DNA of 59,286 nucleotides, taken from contig NZ_JBIQLE010000021.1 of the NCBI RefSeq assembly GCF_044464525.1, positions 1 through 59,286 of the forward strand, in the 5' to 3' direction. The position numbers and the translations under genes were made by a program. The notes under the pieces are model-generated. The model did not search any database, was not told where the DNA came from, and saw only the letters and a program-made list of their open reading frames with translations. The stretch comes from Pusillimonas sp044464525 (GTDB taxonomy: Bacteria; Pseudomonadota; Gammaproteobacteria; Burkholderiales; Burkholderiaceae_B). Below, piece after piece: positions 17,924-26,195 of the stretch. Every line of letters starts with the position of its first letter. The first letter of the stretch is position 1.

Positions 17924-18681
17924 GCTTGTGCTTCCGGTTGCTTGATCTTGCGCCCGGGCGAACAGCGCCGCACAAGTTCGTAGCCGGCCCAGCTCAACAG
18001 CCAGCCGACAAGGCCGGTCCAGATTAGCAGCGCGTACATGACATCGAAACGCAGCGACTGTTGTGCCGACATCATTCCATAACCCAGGCCTCGCGGATTG
18101 ATGACGATTTCCACCGTTACCGCGACAACCAGGGAAATCGCCAGCGCCAATTGCAAGCCGACGCTGATTCGGCCCAGTGCCGCCGGCAGGATAATGCGCC
18201 TGAGGCGTTGAGACCAGGACAATTCGAGGGTTCGGGCAACTTCAATCAGGCTTGGTTCTATGCCGCGCACGGAAGCGATCGTGAGGATAAGCACCGGCCA
18301 AATGCAGGCGAACGCCACGATCAAGGCCTCCATGCGCACGCCAAAGCCGTAGATCAACATCGCCAGGGGAATCAGGGCCACCGAGGGGACGGGGCGCAAC
18401 AGATCGATTATCGGCCGAACCACGCGCTCTGCGCCCAAGGCCAAGCCCAGAGGGACCCCGCCCAATATGCCCAGCACCGAGGCGATGAGAAAGCCGAGCA
18501 GGGCGGCCTGCATTGTTTGCCAAGTTAGGCGCGGTACAGAGCCGTCCAGCAACCCACAGGCTAGTGCGCGAGCCACATCGTAGGGGCGGGACAGCGACTC
18601 GAAACCGTGAACATGCCAGCTCAGCTCCCAGGCCATGACCAGTGCCACGGGGAAAAGAAACCCCTTTATGGCGCGCGGCAT
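17920..18681 (-). CDS. ABC transporter permease, NitT/TauT family (first permease of the pair)
   Basis: Membrane subunit of 253 residues. DLLRPVPSVALIPLAMLIYG and ARTLELSWSQRLRRIILPAA mark the SsuC-type permease core and the loop that contacts the ATPase. Its start overlaps the ATPase stop by one base, and its end overlaps the next permease start by four. Most transporters of this family encode one permease; the pair here suggests an asymmetric channel. Confidence 0.9.
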   Translation of the reverse strand: MPRAIKGFLFPVALVMAWELSWHVHGFESLSRPYDVARALACGLLDGSVPRLTWQTMQAALLGFLIASVLGILGGVPLGLALGAERVVRPIIDLLRPVPSVALIPLAMLIYGFGVRMEALIVAFACIWPVLILTIASVRGIEPSLIEVARTLELSWSQRLRRIILPAALGRISVGLQLALAISLVVAVTVEIVINPRGLGYGMMSAQQSLRFDVMYALLIWTGLVGWLLSWAGYELVRRCSPGRKIKQPEAQA

Positions 18682-19514
18682 CAGGTTTCCTCCAGGAGGG
18701 TGTAGAGCTGATGCCGAAGTTCGAGGAAGACTGGATTTTCCCGAGTGGTGAGCTGGTTCCGTGGCTGCGGTATGGGAACAGCGATATCGGCCGCGATGCG
18801 GCCTGGATTGGCCGCCAGGACGATGACGCGATCGCCTAGATAAATGGCTTCTTCAAGATCGTGGGTGATGAAGACCACCGTGGTGCGGTGTTCTCGCGCC
18901 AACCGTCTCACTTCGTCTTGCAGGTTTTGCCGTGTGATGGCGTCGAGGGCCCCGAAAGGCTCGTCCATAAGCAGAAGCTTCGGGTCCTGTGCCAGGCAGC
19001 GGGCGATTTGCACGCGCTGCTGCATGCCTCCCGAGAGCTGGTCGGGATATCGATCAGTCGCATGCGAGAGCCCCATTTTCCCGGCAAGTTCTATGATCCG
19101 ATCATGACGCTGTCGTTTCGTAAGCGGCGCATTTTCCAGAGCCAGGGAAATATTACCGTGCACCGTGCGCCAAGGAAGCAGGGCGCGGCCATAGTCTTGA
19201 AAAACTATGGCCCGCTCGCGCGACGGCCCTTTGATGCTTTGGCCCATGAAAGACACCGTTCCCTCGGTGGGGCCGGCCAATCCGGCCAATAACCGTAGGA
19301 GGGTGGTTTTCCCGCAACCCGAGGCTCCGACCACACAAAGAAACTCTCCGGCTGCAACTTCGAAATCAAGCCGGTCGATAACGGTGCGAGTGGAATCGCC
19401 TTCGCCGAACGCCATGGAGACGCCTTGGATGGCTAATGCCGGGGAGTTTTCACCGTGGATGGGAGCTGCGGGCGAAAGAAGGCCGGTGTCCGTAAGCATT
19501 TCGGGCGATTTCAA
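18681..19514 (-). CDS. ABC transporter ATP-binding protein, NitT/TauT family
   Basis: A 277-residue ATPase with Walker A GASGCGKTT (about residue 60), a Q-loop in VFQDYGRALLPW, the signature SGGMQQR, Walker B LLLMDEPFGALD and the switch histidine in VFITHDLEEA. It energises the two-permease importer. It overlaps the binding-protein gene by four bases upstream and the permease gene by one downstream, which shows tight translational coupling. Confidence 0.93.
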   Translation of the reverse strand: MKSPEMLTDTGLLSPAAPIHGENSPALAIQGVSMAFGEGDSTRTVIDRLDFEVAAGEFLCVVGASGCGKTTLLRLLAGLAGPTEGTVSFMGQSIKGPSRERAIVFQDYGRALLPWRTVHGNISLALENAPLTKRQRHDRIIELAGKMGLSHATDRYPDQLSGGMQQRVQIARCLAQDPKLLLMDEPFGALDAITRQNLQDEVRRLAREHRTTVVFITHDLEEAIYLGDRVIVLAANPGRIAADIAVPIPQPRNQLTTRENPVFLELRHQLYTLLEET

Positions 19515-20425
19515 GGATAGATCAGATTGGAGGTATCAGGCACCTGATTCACGTATCCCGCGCTTTTGAACATCTGTGCATAAGCGTCGAAATCAGCCTT
19601 GTCGAGTTTGGTCGAATAAGGGATTGGAAACGTCGATGCAAACCCGAGGTATTGCTTTTCGATTTCGCGAGCCTTCTCGGGGTTGTCGTGAATGTACTGG
19701 ATGCCTTCGGCCAGAGATTGACGGAAACCTTCCACTACCTTGGGATGGGCGTCGAGCCAGGCGCGTTGGCCGACCCAGATGGCTCCGAGAATGTCGGGGC
19801 TTACTTCCGCCATATAGTCGGCGACACGATACCCTGTGTTGTCGGCGACGATCCGGGCCCGGAAAGGTTCGAGCACGGGAACTGCGTCGATCGTCCCTGA
19901 TTTGAGCATGTCCTTCATTTGTGGGAAGGGCGCTTCCACGATGGATAATTTGCTGACGTCGGCCCCTTTTTCCAGAAGCCACTGGCGGAACACGACGTCG
20001 GCGACGCTGCGTAGCCCCGGTACGCCGATGCGTTTTCCTTCGAGGTCCTTGGCCGTTTTGATGTCTGTGCCTTCGCGCGCGACCACACTGAAAATGGCGG
20101 GGTCGGCAAGAAAGCGCGTGGCGGCGCTGATGGCAGGCAGATCAAGGCCCGAGCGCGAGGTATCCAGCAGCATGGGAGGCGTAGCCGCCCCGATTTGCAG
20201 ACTGCCGGACATGATTGCAGCGGGGATGTTGGAAATGATTGCGACCTTGGTAAGCTCGGCGTCGATGCCATGCTTTTCGAAGATGCCTGCTTCTTTAGCG
20301 ACCATCACTGGAAGAAAGTCGGCTGCAGAAGAAAAGCCGATTGCCACTTTGGTGCTTTGCGCCATGAGGGTGCTTGAACCAAGCAGCATGGCGCCGGCGA
20401 TGAGGACGCGGATGTGGTTTTTCAT
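19511..20425 (-). CDS. ABC transporter substrate-binding protein, NitT/TauT family
   Basis: A 304-residue periplasmic protein with a signal peptide (VLIAGAMLLGSSTLMAQ), then STKVAIGFSSAADFLPVMVA. It has the SsuA/TauA-type pattern, including IMSGSLQIGAATPPMLLD and GKRIGVPGLRSVADVVF. The start has GGAG at good spacing. It lies behind the DUF2783 gene, 60 bp away, in the same run as the monooxygenase, so its ligand is probably the substrate of that enzyme. In this family, phthalate-like aromatic acids are known ligands as well as sulfonates. Confidence 0.9.
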   Translation of the reverse strand: MKNHIRVLIAGAMLLGSSTLMAQSTKVAIGFSSAADFLPVMVAKEAGIFEKHGIDAELTKVAIISNIPAAIMSGSLQIGAATPPMLLDTSRSGLDLPAISAATRFLADPAIFSVVAREGTDIKTAKDLEGKRIGVPGLRSVADVVFRQWLLEKGADVSKLSIVEAPFPQMKDMLKSGTIDAVPVLEPFRARIVADNTGYRVADYMAEVSPDILGAIWVGQRAWLDAHPKVVEGFRQSLAEGIQYIHDNPEKAREIEKQYLGFASTFPIPYSTKLDKADFDAYAQMFKSAGYVNQVPDTSNLIYP

Positions 20426-20485
20426 AGGGATGTCTCCGGTATTATGTTTTTCCGATGCATTCGAAGTGCAGTTCGGAGGGTGTGC

Positions 20486-20689
20486 TCAGGTTGCTGAAAC
20501 AGGCCGAAGATGGCGTTCGGCCTTTGGAATGCAGGCGCTCAGTACGTCGGGGCCGGCATGAGATGCAAGCAAAATTGCAAGCTTGCACAAAAATACGTCG
20601 CGTTGCTCAGGATCGATGCGGTCGATTGCCGAGGCCAGCAATTCGAATCCAGATTCGTTGAAAGCGGATGGCGGGTCGGATTGAGTCAT
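20486..20689 (-). CDS. Small DUF2783-like protein
   Basis: A 67-residue protein (FELLASAIDRIDPEQRDVFL, then CKLAILLASHAGPDVLSACI) that resembles the DUF2783 family by its length and its helical pattern ending in an LLA-HxGD/P-VL motif. Members are typically encoded next to FAD-dependent aromatic monooxygenases; their function is unknown. Here the start is one base after the monooxygenase stop. A small accessory subunit or regulator of the monooxygenase is the natural guess, but nothing in the sequence proves it. Confidence 0.65.
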   Translation of the reverse strand: MTQSDPPSAFNESGFELLASAIDRIDPEQRDVFLCKLAILLASHAGPDVLSACIPKAERHLRPVSAT

Positions 20690-20690
20690 G

Positions 20691-22322
20691 TCATGAGGTC
20701 TCGGTTATGCGGGACGTAGCGCCGGCGGAACGTATGAGCGCTTCTTGGATGGTGCTGTCATGGTATTGGCGCCATCTGCCGGCTACCCGGTTGTCTGGCC
20801 GGATGAGATAGGTGGTGTTTGGCTGGGCGTCCAGAAGCTGCGCAAGCTCTGAAGAAAGTGGAATGTCGATGCGCTGCGCTTGAACCGCTGCGGTACCCGC
20901 CACGGGTGTGACCGATGGTGTTGTTCCGCTCGATCTGTCGTCTGTGAATACCAGCACGCTGAAGCCGGTGCCGAACCGATCGTAAAGCCGGGTTCCGCAC
21001 GAACCTATCTTTCCATCGGGGCATATCGACCCTAACCCCGCACGTGCATCGAAAGCGGTATCTGCGGGCGGGCTGACATTGAGAGGGCTTTCGCTGTAGC
21101 GGTAGGGCGCCGAGGCGTAGGGGTCGAACAGGTTCGACAAGAAGCCGTCGTCGATCGACAACGAAAGCACGGCTTCACGCATCAGCGCCACGCCTGGAGA
21201 TGGCGTGGTGATGAACAGAGTGGTGCGTGTGAGCTCGTCGAGAGTGTCAAGAATATCGCCGCGCCGTTCGAGAGTGTAGGTATCAAGCAACTGGGGGCCG
21301 GCCTCTTTTTTCACGACGCTGGCCAGTTTCCATGCGAGATTGTGCGCATCGGAATATCCATGATTGACCCCGCGCCCGCCAAATATCGGCACCTGATGGG
21401 CGGCGTCGCCGGCAAACAGCACCCGGCCGACGTTATAAGTGGGAAGACTTAGCGCATTCGTTCGGTAAACCGAAGTTAGCAGCAACTCGTAATCGGCCTG
21501 TATGCCCATGAGATCAAAGTGGGCGCGAATACGCTTGTGCACGTTTTCAGGCGCCATTTCTTCCTCGGCGTTCTGGCCGTCGAGAAGTTGGAAATCCAGG
21601 CGCCACATGTCGAAAGGAGCTTGGTGCATCAACACCGCCTTGCCTGGCAGATAGGGCGGATTGAAGAACAGCCGGCGTCCTGAGGGAATAGGCAGCTTGC
21701 ATATGATGTCGTTGATGACGAATTGCTGCGTATAGGAGGTTCCCTCGTATTCCAGCCCAAGCTGTTTGCGAGTTTGGCCATGTGGCCCGTCGGCGGCGAC
21801 TATATATTGCGCATCGGCTTCGTATGAGCCGTCATCTGTTCCGACGCGCAGCTTTACTAAGTCGCCTTCCGGTTTTACCAATTCGACGTCGTGGCCGTAA
21901 CGTACTTGGGTATCGGGATATTTTTTCAGCCCATCAAGCAGCAGTTGTTCCATCCAGCATTGCTGCAAGTTGGTCTGTCCGTGCTTTTCATTTGGCGGTG
22001 GAGCTATATCCATGTGGTGAACCAAATGCTTGTCATAGAACGTCCAGCCTTCACTCCACGTAACGGCCTTTTCAAGCACGGCCTTGCCGATACCCAATTG
22101 GTCGAGAATCTGCATGCTGCGCCGGTTCATGGCTAGGGCCCGGCTACCTGTGGAAATGGTGCGTCGCCTTTCCAGTACTGTGGAAGGCACCCCGTGTCGG
22201 GCAAGGCCCAATGCCAGGGCAAGACCCACCGGTCCGGCGCCAACGATGACCACTGGATTTTCTTTACCGGTCTCCAACTGGCTGGGCGCTATAAAAGGGA
22301 GTTCTTCCCATCTGAAATACAT
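20691..22322 (-). CDS. FAD-dependent aromatic monooxygenase (MhpA/PheA-like, group A flavoprotein)
   Basis: Uses NAD(P)H and oxygen to hydroxylate an aromatic ring. The 543-residue product has the FAD motif VGAGPVGLALALGLARHG at about residue 27, the DG-type region YIVAADGPHGQTRKQLG, and the second FAD motif RVLFAGDAAHQVPIFGGRGV, continuing NHGYSDAHNLAWKLA. About 130 C-terminal residues resemble the thioredoxin-like tail of phenol-hydroxylase-type enzymes. The start follows GGAGGAG. The best general match is the 3-(3-hydroxyphenyl)propionate hydroxylase group, but the substrate is undetermined. It is central to the eight-gene operon. Confidence 0.9.
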   Translation of the reverse strand: MYFRWEELPFIAPSQLETGKENPVVIVGAGPVGLALALGLARHGVPSTVLERRRTISTGSRALAMNRRSMQILDQLGIGKAVLEKAVTWSEGWTFYDKHLVHHMDIAPPPNEKHGQTNLQQCWMEQLLLDGLKKYPDTQVRYGHDVELVKPEGDLVKLRVGTDDGSYEADAQYIVAADGPHGQTRKQLGLEYEGTSYTQQFVINDIICKLPIPSGRRLFFNPPYLPGKAVLMHQAPFDMWRLDFQLLDGQNAEEEMAPENVHKRIRAHFDLMGIQADYELLLTSVYRTNALSLPTYNVGRVLFAGDAAHQVPIFGGRGVNHGYSDAHNLAWKLASVVKKEAGPQLLDTYTLERRGDILDTLDELTRTTLFITTPSPGVALMREAVLSLSIDDGFLSNLFDPYASAPYRYSESPLNVSPPADTAFDARAGLGSICPDGKIGSCGTRLYDRFGTGFSVLVFTDDRSSGTTPSVTPVAGTAAVQAQRIDIPLSSELAQLLDAQPNTTYLIRPDNRVAGRWRQYHDSTIQEALIRSAGATSRITETS

Positions 22323-22356
22323 GACTCCTCCGGGTGTGGCTTTATGGCGAGCAGGC

Positions 22357-23154
22357 CTATTGAGCTTTCAGGAACTTAAGAATTGCATTGTTGAAGGCAT
22401 CGGGCTGCTCAAGGTTGCTAATATGCCCAGCGTTGCTGAGCGTGGCCGATGTCGTATGGGGAATGCGGGCCAGCAGTCGTTGTGTCACTGCTGGAGGATA
22501 GACGGCGTCCTGATCGCTGCTTATGACAAGAACCGGGCATTGGATGGCCTCTAGCTTGTCGCCGCGATCTTGTTGCGTGGATGCCCTGAGCACGGACAGG
22601 TAATGATCCGCCCGTAATCCATTCATGGCGTTCGCAGCGGTATCCAAGGCCTCGGGCGAGGCCGTGCCGGCCATCATGCCGGTTGCCTGACGTTGCCCGA
22701 AATCGGCCGGCAGTTGCCCGTCGACCACGATACTGGAGCGTGACTGTATGAAGGAATCGACCTGGCTGTCGTCCAGATCATCGAAACCCGGGCTGGTATT
22801 GGCCAACACCAGGGATGCTACGCGCGCAGGCGCTTGCAGGGCGGTCGTGCGGGCTACGCGGCCACCCATAGACAGCCCGACAAGATGCGCTTTTGCGGCG
22901 CCGAAATAGTCCATCACCGCAATGACGTCTGCGCAAAAATCTTTTTTGAAATCTAGAGGTTCGGGAGCCGGGTCGCTTTGTCCGTAACCGCGAAGGTCGA
23001 CACTGACCGCCATGAAGCATTCTTGCAGTGCGTGCAATTGTGGCTTCCAGGTGCTGCGATCACCACCCAAACCATGAAGCAAGATCACCAGCGGGCCTTT
23101 GCCGCAGACTGTAACGGCAAGGCGGGGCCGAGATGGAATGAACACGGTTTTCAT
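22357..23154 (-). CDS. Alpha/beta hydrolase (PcaD/MhpC-like)
   Basis: A 265-residue hydrolase with an oxyanion-hole region LVILLHGLGGDRSTW, nucleophile elbow GLSMGG (serine at about residue 100) and C-terminal histidine in SNAGHISNLEQPDAF. The fold and length fit enol-lactone hydrolases and meta-cleavage-product hydrolases of aromatic pathways. The start at 23154 is one base after the cupin stop; a longer frame to 23274 overlaps the cupin gene and is rejected. It probably acts on a ring-opened product in the same pathway as the monooxygenase 34 bp downstream. Confidence 0.88.
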   Translation of the reverse strand: MKTVFIPSRPRLAVTVCGKGPLVILLHGLGGDRSTWKPQLHALQECFMAVSVDLRGYGQSDPAPEPLDFKKDFCADVIAVMDYFGAAKAHLVGLSMGGRVARTTALQAPARVASLVLANTSPGFDDLDDSQVDSFIQSRSSIVVDGQLPADFGQRQATGMMAGTASPEALDTAANAMNGLRADHYLSVLRASTQQDRGDKLEAIQCPVLVISSDQDAVYPPAVTQRLLARIPHTTSATLSNAGHISNLEQPDAFNNAILKFLKAQ

Positions 23155-23155
23155 C

Positions 23156-23722
23156 TTAAAGCCCCGGCTTGCCTGCGCTTCGCTCTGCGTCCACAAGCAC
23201 AAATGCCACCAAGGCCGGCTGGTGGCCCCGGTTGCTCCAACCGTGGTTGGTAGCCAATTGCACCAGCACGTCACCGGGACGCAAGAGGACTTCTTCTTCG
23301 TCCATCAACGCCCAGATTTCACCGGATAGGACGATGGCGTAATCCACCGTCTGAGTGCGGTGCATCGCGGTTTTATTGTCTGGGGTGTCTTCAAGGGTTG
23401 AGGCGCTACCCATGGCCGAAAAATGGGCATGAGGATCCCAGTTGTCCATATAGCTGGCATCAGGGGGGAACTGTACTGTACGAAAGACGGTGCCCCGACT
23501 CGGCGGCGCCAGGGTGATGTCGTGGGTGCAGGGCTCGTCGCTTGGCTGCGAATCAGCCGGAGAATCGAATGTCCTCCATAAGTCTGTAACCACCAGCCCT
23601 GGCACGCTTGGCAAGGTCAGGGTATAGGTGGAGACATCATCTTGAGCGATGATGGATCGTCCGTTCTTGTCATGCCCTGTTACTACGCGGCGTATAGAAA
23701 TTGCTTCGTCCGGCTTTTTCAT
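23156..23722 (-). CDS. Cupin-domain protein
   Basis: A 188-residue protein with a single cupin barrel in its C-terminal half: HRTQTVDYAIVLSGEIWALM is motif 1 and PGDVLVQLATNHGWSNRG is motif 2, with a possible metal histidine in each. The first motif has H..T..D instead of the canonical HxHxxxxE, so the metal site, if any, is reduced. It may be an enzyme for an unstable intermediate or a sensor. It is the first gene of the operon, with a strong GGAGGAG start, and faces the LysR gene. Confidence 0.82.
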   Translation of the reverse strand: MKKPDEAISIRRVVTGHDKNGRSIIAQDDVSTYTLTLPSVPGLVVTDLWRTFDSPADSQPSDEPCTHDITLAPPSRGTVFRTVQFPPDASYMDNWDPHAHFSAMGSASTLEDTPDNKTAMHRTQTVDYAIVLSGEIWALMDEEEVLLRPGDVLVQLATNHGWSNRGHQPALVAFVLVDAERSAGKPGL

Positions 23723-23798
23723 GGTTTTGAATCTCCTCCGTGAAATTAATTCTAGGTGGCTTGCGAGTTCAGCGATACATGTAAAAGCGTAGAGCAGT

Positions 23799-23815
23799 TA
23801 AACGAAAATCGTTTA
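23799..23815. promoter_or_regulatory. Dyad in the LysR/cupin divergent promoter region
   Basis: TAAACGA (23799-23805) and TCGTTTA (23809-23815) are perfect inverted repeats around AAA. They lie in the 153-bp region between the divergent starts of the cupin and LysR genes, where a LysR-type activator normally binds. The spacing is not the textbook T-N11-A, but the dyad is the only clear symmetric site there. Confidence 0.55.
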
Positions 23816-23875
23816 TCTGTCGCGGTAAAGCGTATATGCTGCTTGCAGGCTGTGGACTTGTTGTTGGAGGCGAAG

Positions 23876-24799
23876 ATGAATCTCGAGCTTGTTCAGTGCT
23901 TTTTGCGAGTGGCGGAATTTGGCAGCATCAACCGCGCCGCGGAAGATCTGGAAATGACCCAGCCGGCACTGGCCCGGCGCATCGCAACACTGGAACACGA
24001 TTTAAACGTGGCCTTGCTTGTGCGGGGCGCACGCGGCGTACAGCTTACCGATGCCGGTCGCTTACTCGTCGGCGGAGCGGGGCCGATACTTCGTCAGGCT
24101 GAATTGCTCAGGGCCGAAATTGGCCGGCAGGTGAAAACACAGGTAGCCATCGGGCTGCCTTTCTCGATGAACAAATTGGTCACGGCGCCGTTTGCGTCGC
24201 AGGAATTGGACCGCGGGTCGCCGGTATCTTTGCGGGTCTATGAGGGCTTTCTTCATCATCTGCGTGAACGTATGCATCAAAGCCTTATTGACGTGGCCAT
24301 TATGGAGGATCGGGACGACGAGTCGTCTCAGTTCGAACGAATTCCCTTGATAAAAGAGCAGGTGTTCCTGGTTGGCAATGCCGATTCGGGGCTCCGCCCC
24401 GACCAGGGAGTCGACGCCCGCCAGTTAGGGCGGTGCCAGCTTATCCTGCCAGGGCGCCCCAATATCATCCGCATGCGACTCGAGGCCTATCTGAAGAACA
24501 ACGGAGAGAAGTATCGACGTGCGGCGGACGCCGAGACGTTGCCGCTTTGCCTTTCTTTGGTGAATGACGGACATGGCATGACAGTGATGCCTTACTGCGC
24601 GCTGTATGAATATCCAATGAGTTCGTTGCGCGTGGCGCCTATTGTTGATCTGCCCATGGTGTGGTCCATGTACATCAACAAGGCCCGCCGACATTCAGCC
24701 GGTGTCAGGCACATCGCCGACGGGCTTCGTCGTGCCATGGTGGCCCGGGTGCGCGATGGCGAGTGGCAGATGGCCGAAGCATTGATGCCAGAGTGTTGA
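23876..24799 (+). CDS. LysR-family transcriptional regulator
   Basis: A 307-residue regulator. The ATG at 23876 is preceded by TTGGAGG; the frame is open to 23756 but that would swallow the promoter. The N-terminal winged helix-turn-helix reads FLRVAEFGSINRAAEDLEMT followed by QPALARRIATLEHDL, and a type II binding-protein-like effector domain follows. It is divergent from the eight-gene operon and almost certainly controls it, with a pathway compound as inducer. No DNA-binding residue appears to be missing. Confidence 0.93.
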   Translation: MNLELVQCFLRVAEFGSINRAAEDLEMTQPALARRIATLEHDLNVALLVRGARGVQLTDAGRLLVGGAGPILRQAELLRAEIGRQVKTQVAIGLPFSMNKLVTAPFASQELDRGSPVSLRVYEGFLHHLRERMHQSLIDVAIMEDRDDESSQFERIPLIKEQVFLVGNADSGLRPDQGVDARQLGRCQLILPGRPNIIRMRLEAYLKNNGEKYRRAADAETLPLCLSLVNDGHGMTVMPYCALYEYPMSSLRVAPIVDLPMVWSMYINKARRHSAGVRHIADGLRRAMVARVRDGEWQMAEALMPEC

Positions 24800-24877
24800 C
24801 CAAGGCACGGAACTTGCCTCGCAAGGGCTCGATCATAAGTGCATGGTCGTGCTCATTGCCCAACGAAGGAGGTGCCG

Positions 24878-25486
24878 ATGCTCAACTTAAATCCCTATTT
24901 GCGTGCCGCCAGGCCGGATAAAGCCAATTCGCACGAAAAAATTGCGCGGCGGCGCCGCGCTGCACACGGCCTGGTGGCCGTTGTTTTCCTGACGGCCGGC
25001 GTGCTTTTGTCTGTGGCGCAGGCCGACGTCAAGGTTACCTTGCATCAGGTCACGCCGGAGGGTGTATTGGACGAGGTCGGTCAGGTTGCGGTTTCCGAAT
25101 CCGGGCACGGACTTGTATTTACCCCGAACCTGAAAGGCCTGGAGCCAGGCGTTCATGGGTTCCATGTACACGAGAATCCAAATTGCGACCCTCATGAGCA
25201 TGACGGCAAGATGATGCCTGCCGGCGCGGCCGGCGGCCATTACGACCCGGAAGGCAGCAAAAAACACGGCAGCCCTTGGGGCGACGGACATTTAGGCGAT
25301 CTGCCCGCCTTGTACGTGGATGCGGAAGGCAACGCCCAGTTGCCGGTGCTGGCGCCACGGCTGACCCAGCTTGACCAGATAAAAGGCCGGTCGCTGATGG
25401 TGCACGAAGGCGGCGACAATTATTCCGACCATCCCTTGCCACTAGGCGGAGGCGGGGGCCGTATGGCCTGCGGCGTGATGAAGTAA
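24878..25486 (+). CDS. sodC: Cu/Zn superoxide dismutase, exported
   Basis: Destroys superoxide in the periplasm. The ATG at 24878 follows AAGGAGG and gives 202 residues. Metal ligands are visible in order: GFHVHENPNC (two copper histidines and the disulfide cysteine), AGGHYDPEGSKKHGSPWGDG (bridging and zinc ligands) and MVHEGGDNYSD; the second disulfide cysteine is in RMACGV. The N-terminus is odd: about 35 polar residues, including RRRR, precede the hydrophobic export segment AVVFLTAGVLLSVAQA, much longer than a usual n-region. It is convergent with the hemerythrin gene, with one base between the stops. Confidence 0.95.
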   Translation: MLNLNPYLRAARPDKANSHEKIARRRRAAHGLVAVVFLTAGVLLSVAQADVKVTLHQVTPEGVLDEVGQVAVSESGHGLVFTPNLKGLEPGVHGFHVHENPNCDPHEHDGKMMPAGAAGGHYDPEGSKKHGSPWGDGHLGDLPALYVDAEGNAQLPVLAPRLTQLDQIKGRSLMVHEGGDNYSDHPLPLGGGGGRMACGVMK

Positions 25487-25487
25487 C

Positions 25488-26030
25488 TCAGGTCGGGTTG
25501 CGGCGAGCCTGCATGGCCTTGCCCATTTGCTCCAGGGCGGCGTCGCCCAGCAGGCGGCGCGCCATGGGCAGAAGCTCTTGGTCTTCGCACACCAAATGCT
25601 CGGCATAGCCTTGTACAAAGCCCTGAACAGCGTGCTCGGGAAGGTTGACCGGGTCACCCTCATGCAGCTTGACCAGTAACGGACGCAGGCTTTGCCATTG
25701 GCTTTCAAGCAGGCGATGTTCTGCGGAAAGCTTGTCGAACAGGCCGCGCAAGCAGGTGGCGTCTGAGCCGGCGACCGATTCAAGCAGGGCAGGGAAGAGG
25801 TCTTCTTCTTCGTCGGCATGGTGATACAGGGCCGGGCCATCGAAATAGCGCAATATGCTTTGTGCCGCGCTGCGGGCTTGCTCATCGGCGCCGTGTAGCG
25901 CCACATGCCCGGGCAGGCGCGTCAAGGTGTCGCAGCGGCTGCGCAGCTTGTCGTGACATGCCGACAGCATGTCGACAGGCTCATCGAAGCCGGCAGAGGG
26001 TGAACTGAACCCTGGAATGGCTTGAACCAT
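25488..26030 (-). CDS. Hemerythrin HHE-domain protein
   Basis: A 180-residue four-helix protein expected to bind a di-iron centre. Candidate ligands are spaced as in HHE proteins: H in SACHDKLR, the HH and E in YHHADEEEDLFP, H in SAEHRLLE, and H plus E in EHLVCEDQELLP. Relatives serve as sensors of oxygen, nitric oxide or iron. The start follows AAAGGA. Its placement against sodC and close to a ferritin-like gene suggests a shared oxidative or nitrosative stress role, which is inference. Confidence 0.85.
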   Translation of the reverse strand: MVQAIPGFSSPSAGFDEPVDMLSACHDKLRSRCDTLTRLPGHVALHGADEQARSAAQSILRYFDGPALYHHADEEEDLFPALLESVAGSDATCLRGLFDKLSAEHRLLESQWQSLRPLLVKLHEGDPVNLPEHAVQGFVQGYAEHLVCEDQELLPMARRLLGDAALEQMGKAMQARRNPT

Positions 26031-26195
26031 GGCTTATCCTTTGAGGGGGGCGGCATGCCTGGCAAAATTGGCTTTACAACTAGACATTCATACCTTGCCG
26101 CCGGGGCGTTATGCTGGCTATGAATAAGCGTACACTAGCCTTCGTTCCAATGTCACGGTATTCAAAGAGCAATCAATACAAGTGGGAAGCAAGCG

